Counted from the first letter of the stretch, positions 18,590 through 27,568 are shown. The stretch is DNA of 48,294 nt from JBDRRP01 sp964446485 (GCA_964446485.1 CAYUOU010000027.1:1-48294), one strand, 5' to 3'. The notes: a model not told the origin generated them from the letters alone. Translations and numbers: made by a program.

Positions 18590-18898
18590 ATCCCTGACGG
18601 TTTAAATCACTTGCATACGCCAATAGCACGACAACGGTAAATCTCAATTACGAGGGGCGGGGTAGATGGCAAGCCGCCCGCGGGGAAAACTGAAGGTGTT
18701 GAATCGTTGCTTCTTGGCTTAGGGAATGCAATTTTAAAAATCAAAGATGGGTACAAAGCTAACTCCAGAACTATGAACAATTCAAGGAAAAAATTGTAAA
18801 ATTTTTAGTAGAAAAAAAATCCCATGTGAAACCATATACTTATTGACCAAGGCGCAGGCCTTGGGGGATGGTGTCAGGGGAAAAAGGCCGACTTGCCG
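18590..18898. other. Intergenic leader between secA-like gene and riboswitch
   Basis: About 310 bases. The part next to the secA-like gene has a perfect hairpin (see 18847-18864), followed on the minus strand by a run of T (18813-18820) and an AT-rich tract (about 18720-18840) that could hold a promoter for the riboswitch/giant transcript. Weak candidates such as TTGAAT-17-TTAGCT and TTGAGA-16-TATTGG can be drawn, none convincing. No ORF with coding character is seen. Confidence 0.5.
18847..18864 (-). terminator. Perfect hairpin after secA-like gene
   Basis: CCAAGGC-loop-GCCTTGG, seven perfect pairs with a four-base loop, 35 bases after the secA-like stop. No T run follows directly; an eight-T run begins about 27 bases further on. 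It may be a weak terminator or a processing site separating the export genes from the riboswitch-controlled giant gene. Confidence 0.4.
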
Positions 18899-20878
18899 TT
18901 ACACTGGCCCGGTAAAAGAGAGCGCATCCTCCAGCCAGGTGTCCATTTTGAGCACGTTGCGCCGCTGGCGATACGCCAACCGCTGGGCAGCCCGCTGGGC
19001 GTGGGACACCGCAGCGCCGGCCATCCGCTGCGCGCCCGGCGTGTGGTTGCGGATGGCAGCGGCCAGCCGTTTTCTCATGGGTGCAGGGACAAATCGCTGA
19101 ATCAGTTCGTCATCCACACTCACGAAGGCCTGGGTGCTGCCGGGATCCCCCTGCCGGGCGCAGCGGCCGAAGAGTTGCCGATCGATGCGGCCGGATTCGT
19201 GCCGTTCGGTGGCGATGACATGGAGCCCGCCCATTTCGGCGACACCCCGCCCAAGTTTGATATCCGTTCCGCGACCGGCCATATTGGTGGAAATGGTAAT
19301 GCGTCCGACTTCACCGGCTGCCGCCACGATACGGGCCTCCTCCTTGTGGCGCACGGCGTTGAGAAGGTTGAAGGCCATCCCTTTGTTTTCCAGCAGCTCG
19401 GCCAGGTGCTCGCTGGCTTGAACGCTGCGGGTGCCCACCAGCACGGGGCGACCGGTCTGGTGCAATTTCTCGATTTCCCAGACGATGGCGTTCCATTTCT
19501 GGCTCGTTTCGGCAAATACGGCGTCCGGGATCATCTTCCGCACCGTCGGGCGATTGGTGGGAATGGGCAGCACCGGCAATTGGTAAATATTCCAGAACTC
19601 TGAGGTGGCCTCTTTGGCAGTGCCGGTCATTCCCGCCAATTTTCTGAAAAACCGAAAGAACCGTTGAAAACTGAGCCTCGCCAGGGTTTCACTGGGATCA
19701 CTCACCGGGAGCCCTTCCTTGGCCTCCACTGCCTGGTGCAACCCGTGCCGCCAGGTTCGGTTCGCCATAAGACGACCCGTGAACTCGTCGACAATGGCAA
19801 CCTTGCCGTCGTGAATGACATACTGCTTGTCCAAATGGTAGAACTCCCTGGCGGTAAGAGACTGTTTAACCAGTTCCTCCCGGCGAGCGGGACCGCCCCA
19901 AATACCGCTCAGCATGCGCGCTCGCTCGGCCACCTTGTCGTTTCCCGTCGGGGTGAGAATAATCTCCTTGTAGGTTTGGTTGACTTTGTAATCTTCACCC
20001 GGCAAGAGGTCGCCGGCCAGAAGGTGTGCGGTTTGGCAGGCATCCACAAGGGGTTTGTTCTCCTGCCCGCGGGAAATGATCAGCGGCGTCACCGCCTCGT
20101 CGATGAGGAGGCTGTCTGCCTCGTCCACAATGACCGTGTCCAGCCCTCTTAGGACGGTGCCTTCAATCTCTCGCACCTTGGGTTGAATCAGCTGTCGCAA
20201 GAGGCGTCGGGACGAATCCTGCAGCCGGCCAAGAATCAGACGATCCCTCAGCAAATCGGCCACGAGTTCCTTCATGGTGGTGTACACGACACTGTTTTCG
20301 TAGTGGATGCGCCGCTCACGAGGGGCCATTTCAGCCGACACGCAACCGACGGTAACACCGCAAAAGGCATAAAAAGGCCGCATTTCCGATGCATCCCGCT
20401 CGGCAAGATAGTCATTGACGGTCACCAAATGAAACGGGCGTCCAGACCAGGCAGCCAGCACCGAGGGTAGACAGGCCGTGAGGCTCTTCCCTTCACCGGT
20501 GGCCATTTCGGCCAGGTATCCACGGTACAATGCCATGGCCCCCATGATCTGCACCGGATAGGGCCTCAACCCCAATGCGCGCTGAGCGACCTCGGTCAAG
20601 CAGGCCAGCGCATCAGGCAACGCCGCATCATGCCCCTTGGCCTGCCGGCGAAACCGCATTTTCAGATCCAACAAGCGGTCTCTCAAGCGACGATCGGAGA
20701 GGGTGCTCAAGGCGCGGCTATGTTCGCTGGTACGCTCGGCATCGTGCGCCATATCACGGGCCATTCGGGCACGCCGCTTGGCCCAGCCCAACATGCCGTG
20801 CACCACGCCATCCATTCCCTGGTGAAGTTTGTCAGGCGTCTTGAGATGGGTCCGCCGATAATCCTGGGTAGGCAGCAT
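18899..20878 (-). CDS. SecA paralogue lacking the C-terminal zinc tail
   Basis: About 659 residues. I place the start at ATG 20878, which overlaps the upstream stop as TGATG; an in-frame ATG at 20926 would overlap by 49 bases. SecA motor motifs are in order: Walker A MATGEGKSL, VDEADSLLIDEAVTPLIIS (Walker B and nearby), REFYHLDKQYVI, KVAIVDEFTGRLM, the WRHGLHQAVEAKEG stretch, GMTGTA, NMAGRGTDI, and the RQLFGRCARQGDPGS arginine-finger region. Housekeeping SecA is about 850-900 residues; this one ends near DTWLEDALSF and lacks the linker and the CxCx8CH zinc-binding tail. Known family role: ATP-driven movement of unfolded protein through SecYEG. Inferred role here: a dedicated motor for the giant LEPR-XLL protein, as it is translationally coupled to the M50/HlyD gene and no HlyB-type ATPase is present. 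Confidence 0.9.
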   Translation of the reverse strand: MLPTQDYRRTHLKTPDKLHQGMDGVVHGMLGWAKRRARMARDMAHDAERTSEHSRALSTLSDRRLRDRLLDLKMRFRRQAKGHDAALPDALACLTEVAQRALGLRPYPVQIMGAMALYRGYLAEMATGEGKSLTACLPSVLAAWSGRPFHLVTVNDYLAERDASEMRPFYAFCGVTVGCVSAEMAPRERRIHYENSVVYTTMKELVADLLRDRLILGRLQDSSRRLLRQLIQPKVREIEGTVLRGLDTVIVDEADSLLIDEAVTPLIISRGQENKPLVDACQTAHLLAGDLLPGEDYKVNQTYKEIILTPTGNDKVAERARMLSGIWGGPARREELVKQSLTAREFYHLDKQYVIHDGKVAIVDEFTGRLMANRTWRHGLHQAVEAKEGLPVSDPSETLARLSFQRFFRFFRKLAGMTGTAKEATSEFWNIYQLPVLPIPTNRPTVRKMIPDAVFAETSQKWNAIVWEIEKLHQTGRPVLVGTRSVQASEHLAELLENKGMAFNLLNAVRHKEEARIVAAAGEVGRITISTNMAGRGTDIKLGRGVAEMGGLHVIATERHESGRIDRQLFGRCARQGDPGSTQAFVSVDDELIQRFVPAPMRKRLAAAIRNHTPGAQRMAGAAVSHAQRAAQRLAYRQRRNVLKMDTWLEDALSFTGPV

Positions 20879-23037
20879 CACAGCTGGTATCGCCTCTGCA
20901 GCAGTTGCCGAAATTCGTGAATCCATTGTGACATCAGCGGCCTCGGGCTCAGAGTGAACCGCAGTTTACCAGAGCGCCCGTGGAACATCATGACCCCGGC
21001 CGTCGGCAATAATTCCGCCGTAATCTGAAAAAAAGGCTCAACCGTTTGCAGCCCGGTATCGTCTCCAACGGAAACCGGGACCTCACCGCCGCCATGCCAG
21101 CCAAGCGCGGCCGACGGCAGCCGCTCTTGCTGATACGGAATGATGGCGTATCGGTCGACATCGAGGTTTTTTCCGGCCTGCCCGTACATTCGCACCTCAG
21201 CTTTGCGAATGGTGTCGGCGAAAAGATCCGCGGCTTCTTCCTGAGACACCACGGCCGAAAATCGAAACGCGCCGGGATCGACGATTTGTCCGATAACGGC
21301 GCCTCTGTGAATCCACGCCCCCACCAAATCGTTGAGGCCCGGGGCCACCCAAATGCCTGCTTGTCGGGCGCGCACCTCCAAGGCGGCCTGCTGTGCGGTA
21401 AGGGTGGCCAGCTTTGCGTCGATGGCCGCCAAGCGTTTTTTCACCGGCTCCAAATCGGCCGATTCCGCGGTCCGTAGCGCCCGCAGTTGCAAGGCCAGCG
21501 TCTCTTCCCGCTGGGCAACCGTGGCCTTGATCTCCAATTCCAATTCCCGATCCGACAGGGTTAGCAGCGGGGTGCCGGCAGCCACCCGCTGCCCGGAGGG
21601 CACGCGTATCCGGGTGACATAGCCCGGGGCGTCGTTCACCACACGGACATAGCTCACGGCTTCAATGATGCCCGGCGCCCTGAAACGATTGGGAAAGGGC
21701 ATAGCACCCAAGAGCAACGCTGTCGTGAAAAAGAAACCAACGCACACCGCGACCGCACGCGTCCGCGTCCTGGCGAGGCGGGGACTCGATGCCAGATAGA
21801 CGACCAAACGATAGAGCGGCACGATCCCCCACGAGATGACACAGATGACCGCCATGATCAGGCCCGCCAGGAGGAATTTGTCCGCCACGAAAAGGATGAT
21901 ACCGGTGAACACCACCACGCGGTAAATCGCGGCCAATACGCCAAAGACGCTCAACCAGAAAGCTTCCTTCGTTGTCTCTGCGGGGCTGAAAGAATCCTTG
22001 TAGCCAAAGGCATAGCGCTCCACGATGTGCCGCAGATGCTTCTGGGCACGGCTGTGAAGATTCGGAATGTCCATGAGGTCAGAGAGGATGTAGTAGCCGT
22101 CGAAGCGAAGCAGTGGGTTGCCGTTGAATAGCACGGTGGAAACCGAGGCGATGAACATCATATTGTATGCCAGGCTGTGGAGCGCCCCCGGGCCGGTCTT
22201 GGCCCAAACAAACGTCGCCAGGGCCGCCACGAAAATCTCGGTAATCATGCCGGCGGCGCCAACGAGGGCGCGCTGCCAGCGGCTGCGAAACGACCAGCTT
22301 GAAGTGGCATCCATGTAGGGCAGCGGCGTAAAAATCAGCAGCATGACCCCCATGGTGTGGACTTCTCCGCCGAAGCGACGGCAGATGATGGCATGCCCGA
22401 ACTCGTGAAGGGTCTTGATCACCACCAGCCCGGCATACATGAGCACCAGGTTGTCGGGTGCCAAAACGCCCTGTGCCTGATCCGTTACCTGATCGAACCG
22501 ATCCAACACCATTTTGATGGCCGCAGCCACCACGGCCAGCCACACAAGCGCTCCGGCCGGAGAGATGATATGGCGAAAAATGGGCACGATCCGGCGAAGA
22601 AACGCGTCGGGGTCCAGCAGCGGTATGCGGATAAACATGATGCTGAGCAGTTTCGACTGAATCTCCCGCTGACGTCGCTTGCGGTAACGTTCGAAGATCT
22701 TGGCGCTGTCGGCGGGCATCTCGAAGTGCAGCAGGTTGGCAAAATAGAGCTGGGTGAGCAGTTGGATGACGTCCTCCTGTCCGGGGGCGTCGTCCGGGTG
22801 GCGCTCAAGGCACTCCTGCCAAACTTCTTCTACGGTGCGTCCAGGCCTCAGGCGGACAACGAAATTGTACGCTTGCGGTCGGATCCGAAAGTATTGGTTG
22901 TTGAAGGGGTCCCGCAGCACGTACCACGACTCGCCGCGGAACAACTGGCGGTGAACTGCCACCGTGGGCAGCAGCCTAATTTTCAGACCGGCGACCCGGT
23001 ACCAGGACTCACTGAAGGTTTTTCCTGCGTTTGGCAT
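20878..23037 (-). CDS. PqqD-like / M50 site-2-type metalloprotease / HlyD fusion
   Basis: 719 residues from ATG 23037, one base after the previous gene's TAG. The ORF extends 31 codons further upstream, but that part is a shadow of the preceding gene. Order: about 20-110, a winged-helix PqqD-like region (SWYVLRDPFNNQYFRIRPQA ... ANLLHF); then several membrane segments with the zinc motif HEFGH and the distal FNGNPLLRFDGYY motif (the Asp supplies the third metal ligand in M50 proteases); further membrane segments; from about 465, a HlyD-like half with the lipoyl-type motif GYVTRIRVPSGQRVAAGTPL and a coiled coil. Known for the families: M50 proteases cut substrates in or near the membrane; PqqD-like domains bind leader peptides; HlyD adaptors bridge to TolC. 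Inferred: an inner-membrane platform that may recognise and cut the LEPR-XLL leader. Proteolytic activity is not proven by motifs alone. Confidence 0.9.
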   Translation of the reverse strand: MPNAGKTFSESWYRVAGLKIRLLPTVAVHRQLFRGESWYVLRDPFNNQYFRIRPQAYNFVVRLRPGRTVEEVWQECLERHPDDAPGQEDVIQLLTQLYFANLLHFEMPADSAKIFERYRKRRQREIQSKLLSIMFIRIPLLDPDAFLRRIVPIFRHIISPAGALVWLAVVAAAIKMVLDRFDQVTDQAQGVLAPDNLVLMYAGLVVIKTLHEFGHAIICRRFGGEVHTMGVMLLIFTPLPYMDATSSWSFRSRWQRALVGAAGMITEIFVAALATFVWAKTGPGALHSLAYNMMFIASVSTVLFNGNPLLRFDGYYILSDLMDIPNLHSRAQKHLRHIVERYAFGYKDSFSPAETTKEAFWLSVFGVLAAIYRVVVFTGIILFVADKFLLAGLIMAVICVISWGIVPLYRLVVYLASSPRLARTRTRAVAVCVGFFFTTALLLGAMPFPNRFRAPGIIEAVSYVRVVNDAPGYVTRIRVPSGQRVAAGTPLLTLSDRELELEIKATVAQREETLALQLRALRTAESADLEPVKKRLAAIDAKLATLTAQQAALEVRARQAGIWVAPGLNDLVGAWIHRGAVIGQIVDPGAFRFSAVVSQEEAADLFADTIRKAEVRMYGQAGKNLDVDRYAIIPYQQERLPSAALGWHGGGEVPVSVGDDTGLQTVEPFFQITAELLPTAGVMMFHGRSGKLRFTLSPRPLMSQWIHEFRQLLQRRYQL

Positions 23038-23038
23038 C

Positions 23039-24901
23039 CTACCACCAGAAAAATAGTCGAAGGAAGTCGATGGTCCGGTGCGTGAAGATCCACAGCACGT
23101 TGCGCTTGCCCACGTTGATTTTGGCCACACCGCTCATCCCCGGCCGCCACCAATCGATCACCGCCTCCGGGAACTCGGCACGGATGATGAAAATATTTTC
23201 CATCTCCTGAGTGACCGCCACAGGATCGATGCGGGTCACGCGGATGGGGTATTTGAGTTCGGGCCGGCTCACAAAAGCGATCTCGCCATCAGCCGCCTGG
23301 CCGATTTCGTGGATGTCCCGTTCGTCAACCTTGAGTTCGGCATACATTTTTTCGATACGGGCCACTTTGAAAAGCACATCCCCTTTTTTAACCGGTGCCC
23401 CAAGAAGTTCCTCCAAGTCCCCTTCCACGACAATGCCGGCAAACGGCGCTTTCAACCGTGCATGGGTGATCTGGTAGCGCACCAACTCCAATCGGGCCGC
23501 CGCCTGAGCCTCCAGCGCCTGAGCGACCTTCATGTCCGCCAAGGCGTTTTGCGCCCTTGCCTTCTCTGCTTCACGCGAATACCGGTTCTGGTTGGCGATG
23601 GCGATGGATTCCTCCAAAAGCAGATCGCTGATATCCAGAGACAGCAGGGTGGAGCCGCTGTCGACGATGTCCCCCACTTTGACATCCACCGCATAAATGT
23701 ATCCGTCGAATGGCGAGGGGATGTAGGCCAGATCGTCTGTCTTGAGAATAAACGAGGCTTCGACGCGATAGGGGAGCTTACCGAAGATAAGAAAGGCCAG
23801 AGCCAGACAAAGCAGGATTCCGATCGCCTTGGCAAAGGTGTGCTCCACACCCAGCAGGCCGGCGAGTGATTCTCTCATTGCCGTCGCCGCCCTGGCACCG
23901 AACCATCGGTCACGCTGCTGAAGGTCACCCAGGCGGCGGGCGGACTGGTCGCTGAATACGCGCAGTCCCCGAATATCCGCTTCGGAAAAAGGATCTTCGG
24001 CGCGCTCGCAGGTCACCACGCCCACGGCTTTGTCATCGAGGCGAATGGGCAGAGAAACAATGTATGGCGATCCGTGAAGTTTGCTGAACGCCTCGTGATC
24101 CCTCGTCACCGCCATATTACCGTCGGGCCGAGGCCAAAGAACTTCTTCGTCCTGGTCGTAAGCCTCCTCCATGGCGGCTTCCAACGCCTGCGCCACATCG
24201 GTCTTTTTCTGAAATCGCTCCATGTGGCTCACGGCCTGGAGGCGGAGATAGCCCCCTTTCAGCCATCCAAGACTCACCCGATCACACCGGTAACGCGCGG
24301 CCAGCTCATTGCAAAACGTCATTGCCGCGGCAATATAGCGCTTTTCGGCATTGAGCAGCACCATAAGATCCAGGGCCTCGGAGAACTGAACCACGTCAGC
24401 GCGTGCCTGCCGGGTAATGCGGTCCATCTGGTAGAGGCCGGGGGTTTCAGCCACCATGTGAAGCTTGACCGCGGCAGCGTCGGTGGACAAATCGGCTCCC
24501 GGGGCCAGAGTGAAAACCACCACGCTCTCCCGAGGCTCATCCATCTTCAGACGGACGCCGAGTATGGTTTCGTTATGCTTGCCGGTGTCGGGCACCCGAA
24601 GACCGTCCATGTCATATCCTCGACGTACGGCCGCGTCGGCCACCTCCTGAACCCGGGCTTCGGGGATGGCGGTGATTCGACCGCCCAGACTGCCAGGCGG
24701 CCATACCGCCATTCGCCGCCAGGCACCGCCCCCATCGCCCTGAAGCAGCAGCTCCGAACGAAAGGCACCAATCACCATAGCGGAGGCTTCCAGGAAAGCG
24801 GGCCAAAATTCGTTGGGCGGCCCGGAAAAATGCCGCAACCGCTCAAGCCCCGCAACGGCCTCATCGATTTCGGGTTCAGTGAGTTTCTGCGCCTGTTCCA
24901 T
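23039..24901 (-). CDS. GAF-domain / HlyD periplasmic adaptor fusion
   Basis: 620 residues from ATG 24901. Residues about 1-345 are soluble and contain a GAF-type sensor (about 185-325: AAMTFCNELAARY, RCDRVSLGWLKG, SLPIRLDDKAVGVVTCER). A single membrane segment follows at about 358-378 (GILLCLALAFLIFGKL), then a HlyD/RND-adaptor half: PSPFDGYIYAVDVKVGDIV, a coiled coil with RYQITHARLKAPFAGIVVEG, and a beta-barrel part (IARIEKMYAELKVDERDIHEIG-like). The topology puts the GAF part in the cytoplasm and the adaptor in the periplasm, so a small-molecule signal could gate export (inference). The ligand is unknown. The gene starts 63 bases after the preceding hlyD and has no obvious Shine-Dalgarno. 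The stop is one base from the M50 start, implying coupled translation. Confidence 0.87.
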   Translation of the reverse strand: MEQAQKLTEPEIDEAVAGLERLRHFSGPPNEFWPAFLEASAMVIGAFRSELLLQGDGGGAWRRMAVWPPGSLGGRITAIPEARVQEVADAAVRRGYDMDGLRVPDTGKHNETILGVRLKMDEPRESVVVFTLAPGADLSTDAAAVKLHMVAETPGLYQMDRITRQARADVVQFSEALDLMVLLNAEKRYIAAAMTFCNELAARYRCDRVSLGWLKGGYLRLQAVSHMERFQKKTDVAQALEAAMEEAYDQDEEVLWPRPDGNMAVTRDHEAFSKLHGSPYIVSLPIRLDDKAVGVVTCERAEDPFSEADIRGLRVFSDQSARRLGDLQQRDRWFGARAATAMRESLAGLLGVEHTFAKAIGILLCLALAFLIFGKLPYRVEASFILKTDDLAYIPSPFDGYIYAVDVKVGDIVDSGSTLLSLDISDLLLEESIAIANQNRYSREAEKARAQNALADMKVAQALEAQAAARLELVRYQITHARLKAPFAGIVVEGDLEELLGAPVKKGDVLFKVARIEKMYAELKVDERDIHEIGQAADGEIAFVSRPELKYPIRVTRIDPVAVTQEMENIFIIRAEFPEAVIDWWRPGMSGVAKINVGKRNVLWIFTHRTIDFLRLFFWW

Positions 24902-24964
24902 GGGCTATTTCTATTCGTCGAAAGGTTGATGGAGTGATCCGCGCCATTTGAAGACGCTCTCGAG

Positions 24965-25855
24965 TTACTCCGCCGGTATCAACAACATCCCGTCAATGCC
25001 AGGCCTGACGGTGCCACTGGCATTGTCGAATTCGGTCTTTACCTCCAACAAGCCGCTGGCCGAGTCCACAACGGGCGAGGCAAAGACCACCCGACTTGCC
25101 TTTGTAACGATGTCGTTCCCCGTGCGAATCCGCAAATCGACCGTTTGATCTTTTTTCAATCTGCGGCCGGCCCACTCCTCCATATTGCAAATGAATAAAC
25201 ACCGAGAGGTGTCCACAATGTGCACCAGCGGCTCGTTCAGTTCGCAGCTTTCCCCCTCCTGAAGATACAGCTTAATAATGGTCCCACGAATCGGCGAGGT
25301 GATTTGCCGCTTTTCCAAGTTTTGAAGGGCCATTTCATATTCGATCTTTTCGCGAATCTCGGTCACCTCCAGGCGCTGCCGCTCGGCGACGGCGAGATTG
25401 TACTCGAGTTCCAGCCGGATCAATTCATCTTTACTCACCGATTGCGTCTCATCGTAAAGCTGGCGCGTCGAATCCAGAAGCGCTTTGAGGGCCGTCGCCT
25501 GGGCGGTCGCCGACGCCAGTTCAGCATTGCTCTCCCAGACCACTTTGCGCCGTTGCACCTCCAGCCGTTCAAACTGGCTGTCCAACTCCATAATGACCTG
25601 GCCGGCGTTGACGGCGGCGCCTTCCTTCAGATGAATGCGAGCGATATTGGCATCCACCGTGGCGTTCAGGGTGACATCCTTAATGGGGGCGGTGATACCG
25701 GACACGGTTAGCGACTCAGCACCGAAACCGGGAGTGGGCGGAATGAAACTCAGGATGATTGTCAACGTCACGGTCACCAGGAAGGCACGATGGCAGACAG
25801 CGGTTCCTGTGGTTAACGATTGAAATCCCCGTTGGGAAAAATCGGTTACCATCAC
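24965..25855 (-). CDS. HlyD-family periplasmic adaptor protein
   Basis: 296 residues. Start GTG 25855 (GGAGGT six bases upstream) or ATG 25852; either overlaps the tolC-like stop (GTGATG). An N-terminal hydrophobic segment (AFLVTVTLTIILSFIPPTPGFGA) acts as signal peptide or anchor. It is followed by a lipoyl-like half (VDANIARIHLKEGAAVNAG), a helical hairpin of about 90 residues, the second half (ITSPIRGTIIKLYLQEGESC) and a beta-barrel. It is shorter than typical HlyD, closer to RND-type membrane fusion proteins. Expected to link the inner-membrane components to the outer-membrane channel. It is the first of three HlyD-type proteins in this operon. Confidence 0.9.
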   Translation of the reverse strand: MMVTDFSQRGFQSLTTGTAVCHRAFLVTVTLTIILSFIPPTPGFGAESLTVSGITAPIKDVTLNATVDANIARIHLKEGAAVNAGQVIMELDSQFERLEVQRRKVVWESNAELASATAQATALKALLDSTRQLYDETQSVSKDELIRLELEYNLAVAERQRLEVTEIREKIEYEMALQNLEKRQITSPIRGTIIKLYLQEGESCELNEPLVHIVDTSRCLFICNMEEWAGRRLKKDQTVDLRIRTGNDIVTKASRVVFASPVVDSASGLLEVKTEFDNASGTVRPGIDGMLLIPAE

Positions 25856-27393
25856 AGATCGACCTCCATGACCTCGATGCCATAGTCGAGAAGTAGCGTG
25901 CCCTCGGTCAGTTCCAGGCCAAGCACGGATTTGGCATATCTCAAAAGACTTTCCAGATGGGCCTCTTTGGCCCTAAGCAGGTTGGCCTCTTTTTCAAGCA
26001 CCAGCCGGCTGTTGCTCTTTCCAGATTGAAACCGCGCCACTTCGGCCTCAAGGAGACGCCGGTTGAGATCGATGACCTTGTCGTACTGGCGAAGCTGCTC
26101 GAGGGCACTTTGGGCACTGCGAATGGCCGTGTCCATTGAATTGGCCAGGGAGACTTCAACCGCTTTCATTTCCAGCAGCGCCTGCCGCTTGCGCTTCTTG
26201 CTGGCGTTGAGTTCACTGCGGCTCTTCATGTCCCCTCCCAGGGGAATGCGCAGTTCCAGACCCACCGCCCAGGTATCGTTGTTCTCTTCTTTCAGGTCCG
26301 TCCACGAGTCGCCGGGTGAATTGGACAAGCCGTTGAGCCCGTAGCTGCCTTTGAGGTCCAACTGCGGCCACCGCTGATTCTCAGCATACATGATACGAAC
26401 GTCCTCCCGCTCGATCTTTTTTAAGCTCGAAAGGTATTCTGCCCGCAGTTTAAAAGCCTTGGCCATGCGCTCATCGAAATCGGTTTCGATATCGGTGACC
26501 TTGACGGCGTCGGTCGGCGAAATCTCCCGATGATTGTCGGCCACGGAGGAAGAAAACAGGCTGCGCACCTTGTTGGTGGAAGAAACAATCTGCTGTCTGG
26601 CTTCGCTCAGCAGCGACCGCCTCGCGACGACCCCGGCTTCCGCCTCGAGAACTTCCGTTTCGGCCATCTTGCCGGTGCGCACCCGGGCGGCGTTGTACTC
26701 TAGAAGTTTCTCGGAAAGGCCAACGGATTCGGCGACAACGCGGTGCTTCTGTTTGGAGATATAGAGGTCCCAATAGGTGGATATGGCTTCAGCCACAACC
26801 CGCATCATCTGGTTGCGATAATTTTGAAACTCGATGTCGGCGTCGGCCTCGGCCACATGGATCCCAGCCAGGTTGGATTTGAAACCGGCCCCCTTTAGCA
26901 GCGGTTGCGTCAACTCGGCGCCCAGAAAGCTCCGCGCCTCGCCGTCTTTCACGCCGTAGTTTTGCTGGATGGAACTTTGAAAATCCTTCAGCGTGTAACC
27001 GAGCTTCAACTTTGCACCGGTTGGCACCATGCCTTCAATGGCCGCCTGGTAATTGTGGCTCTTTTCTTCGAATTCAGGCAGAAACCCCTGGCTGACCGCC
27101 TCACTCACCGTGTTCTTCTGGGTGGTTTCGTTTTTGCTGTAAGACCCAACAAAGGCAGGCTCAAATACGGACTTAGCGCCCTCGACGGCATCTCGCCGAA
27201 TCCCCCACTCCTCATCCTGGTAGCTGATCTGCTCATTGTTCGCGCGGACCAAGCGGATCAATTCGTCGATACTCAGGGCCATCGCCTTATTATCGGCAAC
27301 GACAGTAGTTGTTGGTGTCGCCTCAGCGGCACAGTGAAGTCCCATAGCCAAAACGATAGCCCCGCAAATCAGTAGACGCCGAGCAGACTTCAT
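25852..27393 (-). CDS. TolC-like outer membrane efflux protein
   Basis: 513 residues from ATG 27393, chosen because AGGAG lies five bases before it; an upstream in-frame ATG at 27417 lacks such a site. Signal peptide LLICGAIVLAMGLHCAAEA. The rest is the two-fold TolC/OEP pattern of long coiled-coil helices: RVVAEAISTYWDLYISKQKH ... YNAARVRTGKMAETEVLEAEA in repeat one, and LELRIPLGG ... IDLNRRLLEAEVARFQSGKS in repeat two. It forms the outer-membrane trimer and periplasmic tunnel of tripartite exporters. First gene of the export operon, followed by hlyD with a four-base overlap. Its leader is unusually long (about 220 bases) and structured. Confidence 0.93.
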   Translation of the reverse strand: MKSARRLLICGAIVLAMGLHCAAEATPTTTVVADNKAMALSIDELIRLVRANNEQISYQDEEWGIRRDAVEGAKSVFEPAFVGSYSKNETTQKNTVSEAVSQGFLPEFEEKSHNYQAAIEGMVPTGAKLKLGYTLKDFQSSIQQNYGVKDGEARSFLGAELTQPLLKGAGFKSNLAGIHVAEADADIEFQNYRNQMMRVVAEAISTYWDLYISKQKHRVVAESVGLSEKLLEYNAARVRTGKMAETEVLEAEAGVVARRSLLSEARQQIVSSTNKVRSLFSSSVADNHREISPTDAVKVTDIETDFDERMAKAFKLRAEYLSSLKKIEREDVRIMYAENQRWPQLDLKGSYGLNGLSNSPGDSWTDLKEENNDTWAVGLELRIPLGGDMKSRSELNASKKRKRQALLEMKAVEVSLANSMDTAIRSAQSALEQLRQYDKVIDLNRRLLEAEVARFQSGKSNSRLVLEKEANLLRAKEAHLESLLRYAKSVLGLELTEGTLLLDYGIEVMEVDL

Positions 27394-27533
27394 GTAATCT
27401 CCTGTGAATTGATTCATTGAGCGTAAAAGCGCAACCAGCAGGCAGGTGAATACCGCTGAAAGGTAATTTGCATGGGGACCTCTTCACTGGGAACAAATCC
27501 AAAAATCTCGATTGCGACAACACCCTCCAAACA

Positions 27534-27568
27534 AGGGCAACATGCCGGAACAGCAGGCACATTGCCCT
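27534..27568 (-). promoter_or_regulatory. Hairpin in the tolC leader
   Basis: AGGGCAA/TTGCCCT (seven pairs), a 2x2 internal loop, then TGCC/GGCA, in the leader about 140 bases before the tolC-like start. No T run follows, so it is not a plain terminator. It could be an attenuator part or an RNA stability element. Confidence 0.4.

Noticed and set aside
220..27393. Classical type I secretion locus
   Set aside because: There is TolC and HlyD but no ABC ATPase/peptidase-ABC protein; the ATP-using component present is SecA-like.
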